Source of the DNA: Spirochaetales bacterium
GTDB taxonomy: Bacteria > Spirochaetota > Spirochaetia > DSM-27196 > SLST01
NCBI GenBank assembly: GCA_019038705.1
Contig: JAHOYX010000174.1
Coordinates: 1-35,336 of the forward strand
Length of the DNA: 35,336 bases
Direction of reading: 5' to 3'
Made by a program: the position numbers and the translations under genes. Positions 1 to 9,046 of this stretch are shown here, one piece after another; position 1 is the first letter of the stretch; each line of letters begins with the position of its first letter. The notes beneath the pieces are model-generated. The model searched no databases and was not told the DNA's origin. It saw only the letters and a program-made list of their open reading frames with translations.

Positions 1-2280
1 CACCGGTGGTCCGTCCAGCTCGTCAAAGGCAATCTGGCTCACGTTGCCGGCAATCGTGTAGAGGTAACTGCCACGCTCACAGGCGTCTGATGCCAGCACG
101 AGCTTCCCGGTTTTGGCAAGGCTATCCACAATCGGTCCCAGATTGAGCGGGGCGATGAACCGAGCGTCAATCACCTCCGCCGACACACCGTACTGTTCCT
201 CCAGTACCCTGGCGGCTTCGAGAGCGACGTACAAAGTCGCGCCAACGGTAACGATGGTCAGGTCGGTGCCGTTCCGGCGGACAGCCGGTTCACCTTCGGG
301 CACTTCGTAGTAACCCTCCGGTACGCCACCCGGTTCAAACTCTTCGCCTCGATCGTAGAGTCGCTGACTCTCGAAGAACACAACCGGATCGGTTCCGTTG
401 AGGGCCAGGTTGAGCATTCCCTTCGCATCGTACGGCGTGGCCGGGAACATTGCCTTCAATCCGGGGATGTGGGCGACGATGCTCGACCAGTCCTGACTGT
501 GCTGCGCGCCGTACTTGCTGCCAACCGAGACGCGAAGCACCAGCGGCATCTTCAGCACCCCGGCGCTCATGCTCTGCCACTTGGACATCTGGTTGAATAT
601 CTCGTCGCCGGATCGACCCATGAAATCGCAGTACATGAGTTCAACGACGGCTCGCCCGCCGGACAGGGCGTACCCGACGCCGGCCCCGACGATTGCGCCT
701 TCGGAGATGGAGGAGTTGAACAACCGGTGGTAGGGGAGAGCCTCAGTGAGACCCCGGTACACCGCGAACGCGCCGCCCCAATCGCGATTCTCTTCGCCCC
801 AGGCGGCAAGAGTCGGATCGGTGTAGAATCGATGGGCAACCGCCTCAAACAGGGCATCCCGGTAGGCGACAACCTTCATCTTTGACAAGGGCTCGCCGTT
901 CTCGTCAAACGCGCTGCGGCTCTTTCGTGCTATCTGTTTGGACCGTGGACTCTCCTCCAGAGGGATCAGCACCTCGGGCTCTCGATCATCGAACTTCTCC
1001 ACCTTCCCATTGCTGAACATCACGGTGTCAATGAAGGTCCCGGAGAGCCGTGGCGAGATATCCAGATCCGAGGCGAGTCGGCACGCCCGTTCAATCTTGG
1101 TGATGACCTTCTCCTGCATCGCTCCGACTTCGCTCGTGCTCATCACCTTGTTCTGAACGAGGTAGTCCGTGTAGCTCCCCAGTGCGTCGGCATCTTGCCA
1201 CAGCTGGACTTCTTCCTTGGTTCGATACGAGGAGGCATCGGAGGGCGAGTGGCCGCTCAGGCGGTAGGTGATGGTGTCCAGGAGAACGGGCCCCCTGCCT
1301 TCAGTGAGGATCTGCTTCTTCCGTTCCATTGCATCCGCAACGGCCAGCGGGTTGTATCCGTCCACCCGCTCTGCATGCATGTTGTCCGGATTCACGCCGG
1401 CACCCGCCCGGGCGAGAATTCCGTACCCCATCGTCTCGCCGTGGGTCTGACCTCCCATTCCGTAGAAGTTGTTGATGAAGCTGAACAGGATGGGAGGTGC
1501 CCCCCCCACATCCTTGTCCCAGAGCGTCGTGTACTGGTCCATGGCGCTCATCATCATCGCTTCCCAGACGGGGCCACACCCCATGGAAGCATCCCCGATG
1601 TTGGCCACCACGATGCCCGGTTTCCTGTTGATGCGCTTGAAGAGAGCGGAACCGAGCGCAATGTCGGCGCTTCCCCCCACAATTGCGTTGTTGGGCATAC
1701 TGCCGAACGGTGCGAAGAAGGCGTGCATGGAGCCGCCAAGCCCACGGTTGAGACCCGCCTTTCGAGCGAATATCTCGGCAAGGGTTCCGTAGAGTATGAA
1801 GTTCTCCGCGAGATCTCTGGCGTCATCGTACGGTTCGTTCTCGATCACGGCGAGGGTGTCGCCGCCGAGGTAGTCGTTCATGACCTGCTGCAGGGTGGAG
1901 TCGTCCAGCTTGTTGATTGCCGAGTAGCACTTTGCCAGGATGTCCCCGTGGCTGCGATGGCTCCCGAACACGAAGTCATCGATATCCAGATTGAGACACA
2001 TCCCGACTGCGGTGGACTCCTGCCCGATGGAGAGGTGAGCCGGGCCCCGGTGATTGTACTCGATGCCGCGGTACGAGCCCGTGAGCTTTATCTCATTCAG
2101 CATTGTCTCGAACTCGCGAATGGTGAGCATGTCGTACAGCACCCGTGAGAGCGTCCCCTTGCCGTACTTCTTGATCTCGGCCTTGGGATCAGATCGATAT
2201 GAGTTCACCGGTATCTCGTTCACGACGATTGTACCGGCCTGCCGGACGGCAGCTGGATCAACTATCTGGGACTGTGGCAT
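1..2280 (-). CDS. 2-oxoacid dehydrogenase E1, fused alpha and beta subunits (partial, 3' end outside window)
   Basis: TPP-dependent E1 of a 2-oxoacid dehydrogenase complex: it decarboxylates a 2-oxoacid and passes the acyl group to lipoyl-E2. The frame starts at ATG 2280 behind an AGGAAGG Shine-Dalgarno and stays open for 760 residues to the window edge. Residues about 45-420 are the alpha half, with a TPP-type segment GDASMGCGP near 229-237 and the loop [10 protein letters not shown] near 339-348. A linker covers about 421-465. The beta half follows, with [15 protein letters not shown] near 525-539, GAQHSQDW near 591-598 and [16 protein letters not shown] near 606-621. In many bacteria the halves are separate genes; here they are one chain, as in some spirochaete and Bacteroidetes homologues, which I recall as about 800 residues or more. 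It lies 11 bases downstream of the E2 gene. Whether the substrate is pyruvate, a branched-chain acid, acetoin or a sugar-derived acid cannot be read from sequence. Confidence 0.9.
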   Translation of the reverse strand, partial: MPQSQIVDPAAVRQAGTIVVNEIPVNSYRSDPKAEIKKYGKGTLSRVLYDMLTIREFETMLNEIKLTGSYRGIEYNHRGPAHLSIGQESTAVGMCLNLDIDDFVFGSHRSHGDILAKCYSAINKLDDSTLQQVMNDYLGGDTLAVIENEPYDDARDLAENFILYGTLAEIFARKAGLNRGLGGSMHAFFAPFGSMPNNAIVGGSADIALGSALFKRINRKPGIVVANIGDASMGCGPVWEAMMMSAMDQYTTLWDKDVGGAPPILFSFINNFYGMGGQTHGETMGYGILARAGAGVNPDNMHAERVDGYNPLAVADAMERKKQILTEGRGPVLLDTITYRLSGHSPSDASSYRTKEEVQLWQDADALGSYTDYLVQNKVMSTSEVGAMQEKVITKIERACRLASDLDISPRLSGTFIDTVMFSNGKVEKFDDREPEVLIPLEESPRSKQIARKSRSAFDENGEPLSKMKVVAYRDALFEAVAHRFYTDPTLAAWGEENRDWGGAFAVYRGLTEALPYHRLFNSSISEGAIVGAGVGYALSGGRAVVELMYCDFMGRSGDEIFNQMSKWQSMSAGVLKMPLVLRVSVGSKYGAQHSQDWSSIVAHIPGLKAMFPATPYDAKGMLNLALNGTDPVVFFESQRLYDRGEEFEPGGVPEGYYEVPEGEPAVRRNGTDLTIVTVGATLYVALEAARVLEEQYGVSAEVIDARFIAPLNLGPIVDSLAKTGKLVLASDACERGSYLYTIAGNVSQIAFDELDGPPV

Positions 2281-2291
2281 GTCGTTCCTTC

Positions 2292-3473
2292 CTATTGTGC
2301 AAGTGTGAGATCGATATCAGCAATCGCTTCCGCGAGACCCCTCAGGAACCGTGCCGCGGGGGCGCCGTCAACAACCTGGTGGTTGATTGTCAGCGACAGA
2401 CCGAGAGTCGGCACGAAGGTTGGTTCCCCGTCCACCATGACCGGCTTGGGCTCTATGGCGCCTACTCCGAGGATCCCAACCTGAGGAGCGTCAAGCACCG
2501 GCGTGAAGCTCTGAATGCCGAAGGCTCCGAGGTTGGTAACAGTGAACGTCCCGCCGGAGAGATCTTCCGGCCCGGCCTTCATGGTCATACATGCCTCGGC
2601 GAGCCGGTGGGCGTCTCCGGCGAGTTGCGCCAGCGTCAGACGATCCGCCCCTTTGATGACCGGTACCATCAGGCCGCGCTCAGTATCAACGGCAAAGCCA
2701 AGATCAACCGAACGGTAGCGTCGGATCACGCCGTCACTGAAGGTCGCGTTCATCTCATCAAAGCCGGTCAGGGCCCGGCTCACGGCAAACATCACGAGAT
2801 CATTGATCGAGATCGATTGAAGCTCGCTCCTTTCACTGATCTTCAGGTGAGCCCGATACTCCAGAAGCCTGCGTGCGTCGGCCCCAGCGTTCATGGTGAG
2901 CTGGGCGGTTGAGGTCAGCGATTCGTGCATGCGCCTGGCGATGACCTTGCGGATTCCCGTGACCGGGACCTCGTCGTAGGGGGCGTCCTCGGCAGGCCGG
3001 GCGGCGGGTGCCTGCTGCGGGGCGCCGGCCACTCCCGATTGCAGGTCCCGAACCATGATGCGGCCGTTCGGCCCACTTCCGGTCAATTCTGTATAATCGA
3101 TGCCGTTCTGATCGGCCAACCGACGGGCTCGGGGGCTGATCGCCGGGCGTCGGCCTCCGCCCGATGATTGGGCCTGCGTTACCGGACTCGCGGCTTCGGA
3201 CACGGCAGGCGCCGCGGTGGGTGCCGGCTTCTCGCCCGGTTCTCCGATGACCGCGATTGGTGAAAGCACCGGGACATCGTCTCCTTCACCGACGAGCCTT
3301 GACAGCAACACGCCGTCAGCGGTGGACTCCACGTCAAATGTGGCCTTGTCGGTCTCCACTTCAACGATAGGCTCTCCGGAGGTGACCAGATCACCCTCGG
3401 TCTTCTTCCACTCGAGGATGATGCAGCTTTCAACGCTGTTCCCCTGCTTCGGCAGAAGCACTTCAGTAGCCAT
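2292..3473 (-). CDS. Dihydrolipoamide acyltransferase (E2) of a 2-oxoacid dehydrogenase complex
   Basis: Core acyltransferase that accepts the acyl group from E1 on its lipoyl arm and transfers it to CoA. 393 residues in the classical order: one lipoyl domain (about 1-78) with the lipoylation motif ETDKA at Lys43; a Pro/Ala linker; a peripheral subunit-binding domain (about 111-144, ISPRARRLA through [11 protein letters not shown]); a second linker; and the catalytic domain (about 168-390). The active-site motif is NHQVVDG, with His365 and Asp369, a variant of the usual DHRVVDG. The ATG at 3473 follows GGGGAG at good spacing. It begins 9 bases after the DeoR-type regulator ends and is followed by the fused E1, so E2 and E1 are surely co-expressed. 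An E3 gene is not in the window. Acyl specificity is undetermined. Confidence 0.92.
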   Translation of the reverse strand: MATEVLLPKQGNSVESCIILEWKKTEGDLVTSGEPIVEVETDKATFDVESTADGVLLSRLVGEGDDVPVLSPIAVIGEPGEKPAPTAAPAVSEAASPVTQAQSSGGGRRPAISPRARRLADQNGIDYTELTGSGPNGRIMVRDLQSGVAGAPQQAPAARPAEDAPYDEVPVTGIRKVIARRMHESLTSTAQLTMNAGADARRLLEYRAHLKISERSELQSISINDLVMFAVSRALTGFDEMNATFSDGVIRRYRSVDLGFAVDTERGLMVPVIKGADRLTLAQLAGDAHRLAEACMTMKAGPEDLSGGTFTVTNLGAFGIQSFTPVLDAPQVGILGVGAIEPKPVMVDGEPTFVPTLGLSLTINHQVVDGAPAARFLRGLAEAIADIDLTLAQ

Positions 3474-3482
3474 TGTTCTCCC

Positions 3483-4241
3483 CTATTCTGCGATCTGCAG
3501 TTGCACGCCGGTCTCAACAATCGCCTGTCGTGCATCGTTGCTGATCTCTCCGTCCGTGATGATGAGCGAGACCTCCGAGAGGTCCAAAACGTGGGTGAAT
3601 CCGATCTTTCCGTACTTGGAACTGTCCGCCAGCAGCACCGTCGTTCCGGCACAAGCGGACATCTTACGAACTATTTCCGCACCCTCTATGAGATTGGTGG
3701 TCGCGCCGTTGGCAACGGTGAACCCGTCTGTTCCCACAAACGCAACGTTCACGTGGAACTGATCCAGTTCCTGCAGAGCGATTGGCCCCACGTTTGACTC
3801 GGTGGCCGCCTGAAAGTTCCCACCGATCACCGTGATTTGGAGGGCGGGATTGGATCGACCGTACGGTACAAAGAGCATGCTGTTGGTGACGACATGGACA
3901 TCCTGCTTGCCGAAGAGGAACCTCCCCACCATTGCAGTGGTCGTCCCGGCCTCAATCATGACCGTGTCACCGTCCGACACCAGTTCCGCGGCGGCCCGGG
4001 CGATCCTGGATTTCACCGCATTGCGCGCCCTCTGGCGTTCCAGTATCTCGGTATGAAAGGCAGGGGTTGCCCCGCCCCACGTTCGAACGATAATGCCCTT
4101 GTCCGCCAGTACGTTGAGAGTGGAACGCACGGTGACCGCGGATACCCCGAGCCGGGTGCCCATCTCAGTCACCGAGATGCCATGCTCGTCCATGAGAAGA
4201 TCGAGCACTTGCTTTTCTCTTTCATTTAGGTGCTGTAGCAC
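3483..4241 (-). CDS. DeoR-family transcriptional regulator
   Basis: Sugar-metabolism repressor of the DeoR/GlpR class, 252 residues, the usual size. Residues about 5-57 form the winged helix-turn-helix (EREKQVLDLL, then VSAVTVRSTLNVLADKGIIVRTWGG). Residues about 75-232 are the sugar-phosphate-binding, isomerase-like domain, with DGDTVMIEAGTTT near 89-101 and FVGTDGF near 169-175. The recognition helix reads SAVTVRSTLN where most family members have S..TIRRDL. The best start is GTG at 4241; no ATG in frame is plausible and the Shine-Dalgarno is weak. It lies between fucI and the E2/E1 genes on the same strand, so it most likely controls this cluster in response to a phosphorylated sugar intermediate. 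That role is inferred from position. Confidence 0.88.
   Translation of the reverse strand: MLQHLNEREKQVLDLLMDEHGISVTEMGTRLGVSAVTVRSTLNVLADKGIIVRTWGGATPAFHTEILERQRARNAVKSRIARAAAELVSDGDTVMIEAGTTTAMVGRFLFGKQDVHVVTNSMLFVPYGRSNPALQITVIGGNFQAATESNVGPIALQELDQFHVNVAFVGTDGFTVANGATTNLIEGAEIVRKMSACAGTTVLLADSSKYGKIGFTHVLDLSEVSLIITDGEISNDARQAIVETGVQLQIAE
4230..4241. promoter_or_regulatory. 12-base palindrome over the regulator start codon
   Basis: GTGCT-GT-AGCAC is a perfect inverted repeat that includes the GTG start of the DeoR-type gene. It could be an autoregulatory operator, but the arms are short and no second copy was found nearby. Confidence 0.25.
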
Positions 4242-4267
4242 TTATATGTATCCCGTAATCATCCTTG

Positions 4268-4296
4268 AGTATCGGGTAAACGAAAGAAAAATGCAA
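4268..4296 (-). promoter_or_regulatory. Candidate sigma70 promoter for deoR-E2-E1
   Basis: Read on the minus strand: TTGCAT (4296-4291), 17-base spacer, GATACT (4273-4268). The predicted start point is near 4261, about 20 bases before the GTG of the regulator. It sits in the 75-base gap after fucI, so the regulator and dehydrogenase genes may be transcribed both from here and by read-through from fucI. Confidence 0.4.
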
Positions 4297-4316
4297 GTAA
4301 TTTGAAAAGAATCGAT

Positions 4317-6125
4317 CTAATAGAGCGGACCGAAGTTGGCGCAGGCCCTGAAGTCGCTCCCCTCGAGATCCATGCCGAACGCCGCCCACGCACTCGGCCG
4401 ATAGACCGACTCCTCGTCGACATTGTGCATGTGCACCGGGATTCGGAGGATGCTCGCGAGGGTGATGAGGTCGGCGCCAAAGTGTCCGTAGCCGATCGCC
4501 CCGTGATTGGCGCCCCAGTTCGCCATGACGGTGTAGACGTCGCGGAAGCGTGGGTTGTCGGCGAGGCGTGGCACGAACCAGGTGGTGGGCCAGGTGAAGC
4601 TGGTTCGCCTGTCCAACACGTCGTGGATCTCGGGGTCCAGTTCGACTGTCCATCCCTCGGCTATCTGCAGGACCGGGCCAAGCCCGTCCACGATATTGAT
4701 TCTGCTCATCGTTACCGGCATGCCGCCCCGTGACGTGAAACGGGTGGAGTAGCCGCCGCCTCGGAAGTAACCGAGATCGGAGGTGCACCAGACCGTTGCA
4801 TCCAGACACTTGCCGGCCTCTTCCGGGCTAATATCCCAGAACGGTTTCATGGCAGGTTGCCCGTCAACGCTCTGCTCTCCGGTGCCGTCCAGGGCGGCGG
4901 GACCGGAATTGATCAAGTGGATGATTCCGTTCGACGCCGGCCCGGTGAGCTTCTTGCCTGTGACGCGTTCAACCGCCTCCGGGCTCCAGAAGGTTCTGAC
5001 GTCGGCAAAGATCTGCGCCGTGCCGGTGAGCAGATGCCCAAACACCATGCTCATCGCGTTCAGGTTGTCGTTCTCGGTCGCGAGGATGTACGGCTGCCTG
5101 ATCCCGTTCCAGTCAAAGCTGGAGTTGAGAATCGCCTCCATGAAGTCCCCGTTGGGCATGAAATCGGTCCACTGGCGCTGGCCCTGGAACCCCGCCGCGA
5201 TCGCGTTGTGGCCGAGGGCCTCTTCACCGTAGCCGAGTTCCGCGAGCCGAGGGTTACCCACCATGAGATCTCTCGCGATCAGCGCCATCTTCACAACCGA
5301 CTCCCAATCGGCATCCAGCTGTTCTCTGCTGCGTCGAGCCTCCGGGGCATTCGGGTCGGGCCCTTCGGGACAGTTCACTCTGGTCCAGGCCAGCGCCTTC
5401 TTGTACTCTTCCGGGTCGTAGATCTCGAGGTTCATGCGACGGATGAACTCGCTCATGTCCACGTATTCGTTTCTCATGCCGAGATACTTCTTGTAGAACG
5501 ATTCATCCACGTAGCATCCGGCTATTCCCATGGAGACGGCGCCGAGCGAGAGGTAGCTCTTCCCCCGCATCGTTGCCGCCGCGAGGCCGGCACGCGCAAA
5601 GCGAAGCAGCTTCTCGGCCACGTCCGACGGAATTGACTCGTCATCGGAATCCTGTACGTCACGACCGTAGATGCTGAACGCCGGCAGACCCTTCTGGTTG
5701 TGTCCGGCCAACACCGCCGCGAGGTAGACAGCGCCCGGGCGCTCGGTCCCGTTGAAGCCCCACACGGCCCTGGGTATCTGCGGCGTCATATCCATGGTTT
5801 CTGATCCATAGCACCAGGCCGGCGTAACGGTAATGGAAACGCCAACCCCTTCAGCCTCGAATTTCGCCTGGCACCTGGCCGCTTCAGCGACGCCGCCAAT
5901 TGTCGTATCTGCAATGACGCACTTCACGGGCAACCCGTTTGAGTGTTTCAGGTTTGCTTCAAGGAACGCCGCGCACCGTCTGGCCATCCCCATGGTCTGG
6001 TCTTCCAGACTCTCACGCACGCCGCCCAGGCGACCATCAATCGTTGGTCTGATTCCGATATTGGGAAGCCTGCCGAGCAGGCGCTGTTTTGGTGGGATCA
6101 CCTTCATGGTCGAGACATCTGCCAT
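4317..6125 (-). CDS. fucI: L-fucose isomerase (also acts on D-arabinose in known homologues)
   Basis: Converts L-fucose to L-fuculose; characterised homologues also isomerise D-arabinose to D-ribulose. The protein is cytosolic and Mn-dependent in the family. 602 residues, close to E. coli FucI (591), and colinear with it throughout: [10 protein letters not shown] near 23-32, [16 protein letters not shown] near 98-113, [16 protein letters not shown] near 122-137, [19 protein letters not shown] near 335-353. The metal and catalytic residues correspond to Glu351 (ATEND), Asp375 (FADVRT) and His541 (GANHG). The C-terminus ends at GPLY, two residues shorter than the E. coli form. The ATG at 6125 follows GGGAGGA at good spacing. 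Upstream, pgl ends 44 bases away; downstream is a DeoR-type regulator. No fuculokinase, aldolase or permease gene is in the window, so the downstream route is not visible. Confidence 0.96.
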   Translation of the reverse strand: MADVSTMKVIPPKQRLLGRLPNIGIRPTIDGRLGGVRESLEDQTMGMARRCAAFLEANLKHSNGLPVKCVIADTTIGGVAEAARCQAKFEAEGVGVSITVTPAWCYGSETMDMTPQIPRAVWGFNGTERPGAVYLAAVLAGHNQKGLPAFSIYGRDVQDSDDESIPSDVAEKLLRFARAGLAAATMRGKSYLSLGAVSMGIAGCYVDESFYKKYLGMRNEYVDMSEFIRRMNLEIYDPEEYKKALAWTRVNCPEGPDPNAPEARRSREQLDADWESVVKMALIARDLMVGNPRLAELGYGEEALGHNAIAAGFQGQRQWTDFMPNGDFMEAILNSSFDWNGIRQPYILATENDNLNAMSMVFGHLLTGTAQIFADVRTFWSPEAVERVTGKKLTGPASNGIIHLINSGPAALDGTGEQSVDGQPAMKPFWDISPEEAGKCLDATVWCTSDLGYFRGGGYSTRFTSRGGMPVTMSRINIVDGLGPVLQIAEGWTVELDPEIHDVLDRRTSFTWPTTWFVPRLADNPRFRDVYTVMANWGANHGAIGYGHFGADLITLASILRIPVHMHNVDEESVYRPSAWAAFGMDLEGSDFRACANFGPLY

Positions 6126-6169
6126 CTATTCCTCCCGTGGCGGTGCAATCGGCGTCAGTATACCGAGCG

Positions 6170-6886
6170 TCAGTGGTCGTCGCTACCGTTCGCAGCGTGA
6201 TCGGCCAGCACCAGGAGATTTGTCGCCGAAGCGGCCAGCTTTGCCGGGCAGGACGCCACCGGTGTGCGATCATCACGGAACGAGTCAAACGCGCCACGTT
6301 TCCCGCTTCCGAAGAAGAGAACACAGGCAGCGGCCACCGATGCGATGAGACCCGGCGACATGGTGATTCTTTCCGCCGGCGGTTTTGGCGACCCGCGGAC
6401 AGCGAGCATGCCGGGCACGTCAACCGCAAGTTCGTTTCGGCCGGGAAAGAGCGATGCAATGTGACCGTCCTCACCCGCGCCGAAGAGGGCCACATCAACA
6501 GTCCCGCCGAAACGCTTGAGTTCATCCCAGTAGTCGCGCGCCGATTCCTGGAGGTGCCCCGGCAGATGGGGAGCCCGATGGATCTGAGCTTCCCGGAGTC
6601 TCCCGTGCCTCACGAGTTCCGATGTGAACAGTTCGTCCACCACCGTGTCGTTCCGATCGACACTGCCGAGCGGCAGATGCCGTTCATCGACGAAGAAGAT
6701 CTCAATGCGCTGCCAGTCGATCAACTCGTTCGCCAACGCGGCGAGAGGTCGGGCAATGGATCTGCCCCCCGGGAGTGCGAAGACGACCCGGTCTTTGGTG
6801 TCGGCGGCGTCTCGAAGTGCTGCTGCCATCCACTGTGCAGCCGATAGCGACACTTCTTCCAGCGAACCGACACTTGTCTCACGCAT
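6170..6886 (-). CDS. pgl: 6-phosphogluconolactonase
   Basis: Hydrolyses 6-phosphogluconolactone to 6-phosphogluconate in the oxidative pentose phosphate pathway. 238 residues, the normal length of the DevB/SOL type. Family motifs in order: ALPGGRS near 38-43 (the substrate-phosphate loop, usually SGGSTP), FFVDERHLP near 64-72, FGAGEDGHIASLFPG near 135-149, and PPAERITMS near 169-177. The start is ATG 6886; it has no recognisable Shine-Dalgarno, and a good minus-strand promoter places transcription initiation at or next to this ATG. It is the first gene of the minus-strand cluster leading into fucI. zwf and gnd are not in the window. The C-terminus is poorly conserved in the family, so its last 15 residues carry no diagnostic information. 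Confidence 0.93.
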   Translation of the reverse strand: MRETSVGSLEEVSLSAAQWMAAALRDAADTKDRVVFALPGGRSIARPLAALANELIDWQRIEIFFVDERHLPLGSVDRNDTVVDELFTSELVRHGRLREAQIHRAPHLPGHLQESARDYWDELKRFGGTVDVALFGAGEDGHIASLFPGRNELAVDVPGMLAVRGSPKPPAERITMSPGLIASVAAACVLFFGSGKRGAFDSFRDDRTPVASCPAKLAASATNLLVLADHAANGSDDH

Positions 6887-6902
6887 CGTTCGACCATATC
6901 AT
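6874..6902 (+). promoter_or_regulatory. Candidate promoter for the carboxylesterase gene
   Basis: TTGTCT (6874-6879), 17-base spacer, TATCAT (6897-6902). The predicted start is near 6909, giving a leader of about 48 bases before ATG 6958. The -35 box lies inside the pgl coding region, and the -10 box shares bases 6897-6898 with the divergent pgl -10 box. Confidence 0.5.
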
Positions 6903-6921
6903 CCGTGCCAACGGCTGTCAC
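6893..6921 (-). promoter_or_regulatory. Candidate promoter for pgl-fucI
   Basis: Minus strand: GTGACA (6921-6916), 17-base spacer, TATGGT (6898-6893). Counting seven bases on from the -10 box puts +1 at 6886, which is the A of the pgl ATG. Its -10 box overlaps that of the plus-strand promoter at 6874-6902. Confidence 0.45.
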
Positions 6922-6957
6922 ACGATGGCTGGGTCATCGTATGAGATTGGAGGCACA

Positions 6958-7650
6958 ATGCTCGAGTCAGTTCATGTTGGAGATGCCGACCGCCAAACAC
7001 CCGGACCGACGATCGTGCTCTGCCACGGTTTCGGTGCCGATGCCCAGGATCTGGCGCCGCTTGCCCACGAGATTCCGCTGCCGGGGAACGTCCGGTGGCT
7101 TTTTCCGCAGGCTCCATATCGATTTCAGATGGCGTGGAGCGCCGGCCGGGCCTGGTTCCCGCGGGATTCAGAGGGCATTGAGTCATTTCTTACGGGAGAG
7201 GGTTTTGGGTCGCTTGCCGAAATCGATCCGCCCGGGCTCAACGATTCGTCGCGTGAGCTCATTGAGTTCATGGACCACATGGGATGCGATCCGGCTCGGA
7301 CTGTTGTCGGCGGGTTCAGCCAGGGAGCCATGGTAGCCGCAGACGCGACCCTGCGGCTTCCACGACTTCCGGCCGGTCTGCTGCTGTGCTCCGGTAGTAT
7401 TATTGCCGCCGATCGGCTGCGCCGCTCGGCAGAGGATCGTGCGGTGGAGCTTCGCGGTCTCCAGGTTGCCCAGTATCACGGGCAGCAGGACCCGGTGTTG
7501 CCGTTTGGATCCGGACAGGCGTTGGCAGCGCTCTTTGAATCCGCGGGTGCGGCAGTCCAATTTACCGCGTTCCCGGGAGGACACGGTATTCCGCAGGGAA
7601 TCTTTCCTTCCATCGCGGAACAACTGGGCAAAATGCTGGAACTTGATTGA
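6958..7650 (+). CDS. Carboxylesterase / lysophospholipase, alpha/beta hydrolase
   Basis: Serine hydrolase of the phospholipase/carboxylesterase family (the YpfH / acyl-protein thioesterase group), probably cytosolic because no signal peptide is present. 230 residues from ATG 6958, which follows GGAGG at seven bases; the frame is open further upstream but has no better start. The oxyanion segment is VLCHGFGADAQD near 20-31, the nucleophile elbow is GGFSQG with Ser121, the acid is Asp178 in HGQQDPVLP, and the base is His209 in GGHGIP. This is the full catalytic triad in the expected order and spacing. It is transcribed divergently from pgl and is followed 72 bases later by a flavodoxin gene. 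The physiological ester is unknown. Confidence 0.88.
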   Translation: MLESVHVGDADRQTPGPTIVLCHGFGADAQDLAPLAHEIPLPGNVRWLFPQAPYRFQMAWSAGRAWFPRDSEGIESFLTGEGFGSLAEIDPPGLNDSSRELIEFMDHMGCDPARTVVGGFSQGAMVAADATLRLPRLPAGLLLCSGSIIAADRLRRSAEDRAVELRGLQVAQYHGQQDPVLPFGSGQALAALFESAGAAVQFTAFPGGHGIPQGIFPSIAEQLGKMLELD

Positions 7651-7722
7651 CGAGAACGACCGTCCACCGATAGGATGGCGCAGCCGCGCTCCATGCGAGC
7701 GCGAATATCCAGGAGGCTATGT

Positions 7723-8220
7723 ATGGCAAAAATAGGTGTATTCTTCGGATCGTCCACCGGCAACACGGAGGACGCGGCAAAACAGATTGCGGAGGCTCTC
7801 GGAGTCGAGGCAACTGAGATCTCCTCTGCCTCTGATGACGAGGTCATCGGGTGTGATTACATCGTATTCGGTCTCTCAACATGGGGCGCGGGTGATGTAC
7901 AGGACGACTTTGACGACTTCATGGACACGCTCGAAAGCATGGACTTCAGCGGCAAGAAAGTCGCGATTTTCGGCCTGGGCGATCAGGAGAGTTACCCGGA
8001 CACCTTCGTGGACGGCATGGGAATCGTGGGACGAGCCGTGAAGGCGGCCGGAGGGGAACTCGTTGGCGCAGTTGCGACGGACGGCTATGAGTATGATGCG
8101 TCCGAGGCCGAGGAGGGCGGCAAATTCATCGGATTGCCGCTGGATGAGGATAACCAGTCGGACCAGAGCGCGGGCCGGATTGCCGCATGGGTCGCTGAGC
8201 TGAAGAAAAGCTTCACGTGA
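7723..8220 (+). CDS. Flavodoxin, long-chain type
   Basis: Small FMN-binding electron carrier, 165 residues, acidic, cytosolic. The phosphate-binding loop FGSSTGNTE is at residues 8-16, right after the first beta strand. The isoalloxazine-stacking loops are LSTWGAGDVQDD near 55-66 and GLGDQESYPD near 86-95; the insertion around 110-140 marks the long-chain class. The start is ATG 7723 with AGGAGG six bases before it; an ATG at 7719 is out of frame. Long-chain flavodoxins typically serve pyruvate:flavodoxin oxidoreductase, nitrogenase or anabolic radical enzymes, and may replace ferredoxin under iron limitation. Nothing adjacent shows which partner is used here. Confidence 0.93.
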   Translation: MAKIGVFFGSSTGNTEDAAKQIAEALGVEATEISSASDDEVIGCDYIVFGLSTWGAGDVQDDFDDFMDTLESMDFSGKKVAIFGLGDQESYPDTFVDGMGIVGRAVKAAGGELVGAVATDGYEYDASEAEEGGKFIGLPLDEDNQSDQSAGRIAAWVAELKKSFT

Positions 8221-8226
8221 CGATGG

Positions 8227-8270
8227 GCAGCGGGTCGCCGGCAGCGAGCACGACTGCAACGACCTGCTGC
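8227..8270. other. Stem-loop just after the flavodoxin gene
   Basis: An 11-base arm at 8227-8237 (GCAGCGGGTCG) pairs with 8260-8270 with one G-T wobble, around a 22-base loop that has a small internal stem. It starts seven bases after the flavodoxin stop, in the gap between convergent genes. It has no T-run, so a role as terminator or 3'-end stabiliser is only suggested. Confidence 0.35.
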
Positions 8271-8352
8271 GCCGCACCAGACGCATTGTCGAATAGACGT
8301 AACAGGCGCCTGCGCGGAGTAAGGCGGTGGTCGTCAGGTTGTTTCTGCCGGT

Positions 8353-8661
8353 CTACTCCGTTTCCTGCTCCGTGGCCGGCGTTTCGGATGGCGGCTCGCC
8401 AATTCGAACAATCTGGATCCGGATATCCGTTGCGAACGTGACAAGGGCTCCGAGGGCTGCCAAGCCAGGTGCGAGGAAGGCCAGAAGACCGCCCACGGCC
8501 ATACCTTGTGTGAGAGTGAACTCCTTCAGAACACTCCCGTCTCCCTTTCGTACAACGATCTTGCGGACGTTCCCCTCACGAATCAGTTCCTTGATTCGGT
8601 CCACCACGCGGTTCCCCGCGATGCGAATCTCCTCGGTCCACTCTTTCCCGGTTTCTGCCAT
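8353..8661 (-). CDS. DUF4342-like small protein
   Basis: 102-residue protein resembling the DUF4342 family, which has no established function. Residues about 8-48 are a charged helical and beta part (EEIRIAGNRVVDRIKELI, then NVRKIVVRKGDGSVLKEFTL). Residues about 53-78 are a glycine/alanine-rich hydrophobic segment (GMAVGGLLAFLAPGLAALGA) that could be one membrane helix. The tail is acidic. ATG 8661 follows AAGGAG at good spacing. In some other proteins this domain sits beside a UBA-like domain, but none is present here. The gene is convergent with the flavodoxin gene and divergent from the tRNA-Thr promoter, so it appears to be a single-gene unit. Confidence 0.7.
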   Translation of the reverse strand: MAETGKEWTEEIRIAGNRVVDRIKELIREGNVRKIVVRKGDGSVLKEFTLTQGMAVGGLLAFLAPGLAALGALVTFATDIRIQIVRIGEPPSETPATEQETE

Positions 8662-8769
8662 GATGGGCTCCTTCTCATCCTGTCTCGTCTCAGATGCAAG
8701 GTCTTCAGTACCGTATCATCATATATGTGGTTGAACCATACATCAGCTATCTTCTTGCAGCGCACAATC

Positions 8770-8798
8770 TTGACAGCCATATAGAGAGTTAGTACCTT
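8770..8798 (+). promoter_or_regulatory. Promoter for tRNA-Thr
   Basis: Consensus TTGACA (8770-8775), 17-base spacer, TACCTT (8793-8798). The predicted start is about eight bases before the tRNA 5' end. The -35 box is perfect and the -10 box is weak. Confidence 0.6.
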
Positions 8799-8812
8799 TC
8801 GGACCTATCTAT

Positions 8813-8885
8813 GCCCCTGTAGCTCAGTTGGCAGAGCACATCCATGGTAAGGATGGGGTCATCGGTTCAAATCCGATCGGGGGCT
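8813..8885 (+). tRNA. tRNA-Thr(GGT)
   Basis: The full cloverleaf folds: acceptor GCCCCTG / CGGGGGC with one G-T pair, D arm GCTC/GAGC, anticodon stem CATCC/GGATG with loop ATGGTAA (anticodon GGT at 8846-8848), and T arm ATCGG/CCGAT with loop TTCAAAT. The length is 73 bases. The following bases are CTC, so CCA is not encoded. Placement before rpmG, tRNA-Trp and secE matches a conserved bacterial arrangement. Confidence 0.96.
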
Positions 8886-8986
8886 CTCCATCGGGGTGCC
8901 TGAAGTGGGCCGGTGAACCCGCGTTCGAGGCCGGAATCAGGGCCGCGGGGCTACGTTGCGGGAAGACGCTGCAAGAAGCGTACCTA

Positions 8987-9015
8987 TTGACAGTGAGTGA
9001 TGCCGGAATTAGAGT
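8987..9015 (+). promoter_or_regulatory. Promoter for rpmG-tRNA-Trp-secE-nusG
   Basis: TTGACA (8987-8992), 17-base spacer, TAGAGT (9010-9015). The predicted start is near 9022, about 25 bases before rpmG. It is one of the best promoter matches in the window. Confidence 0.65.
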
Positions 9016-9046
9016 ACTATCCGGGGTATGACAGAGGGGATCGGGA

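Noticed and set aside
1195-2148. A 317-codon plus-strand frame opposite the E1 gene
   Set aside because: It is antisense to the fused E1, which has continuous family similarity over the same bases.
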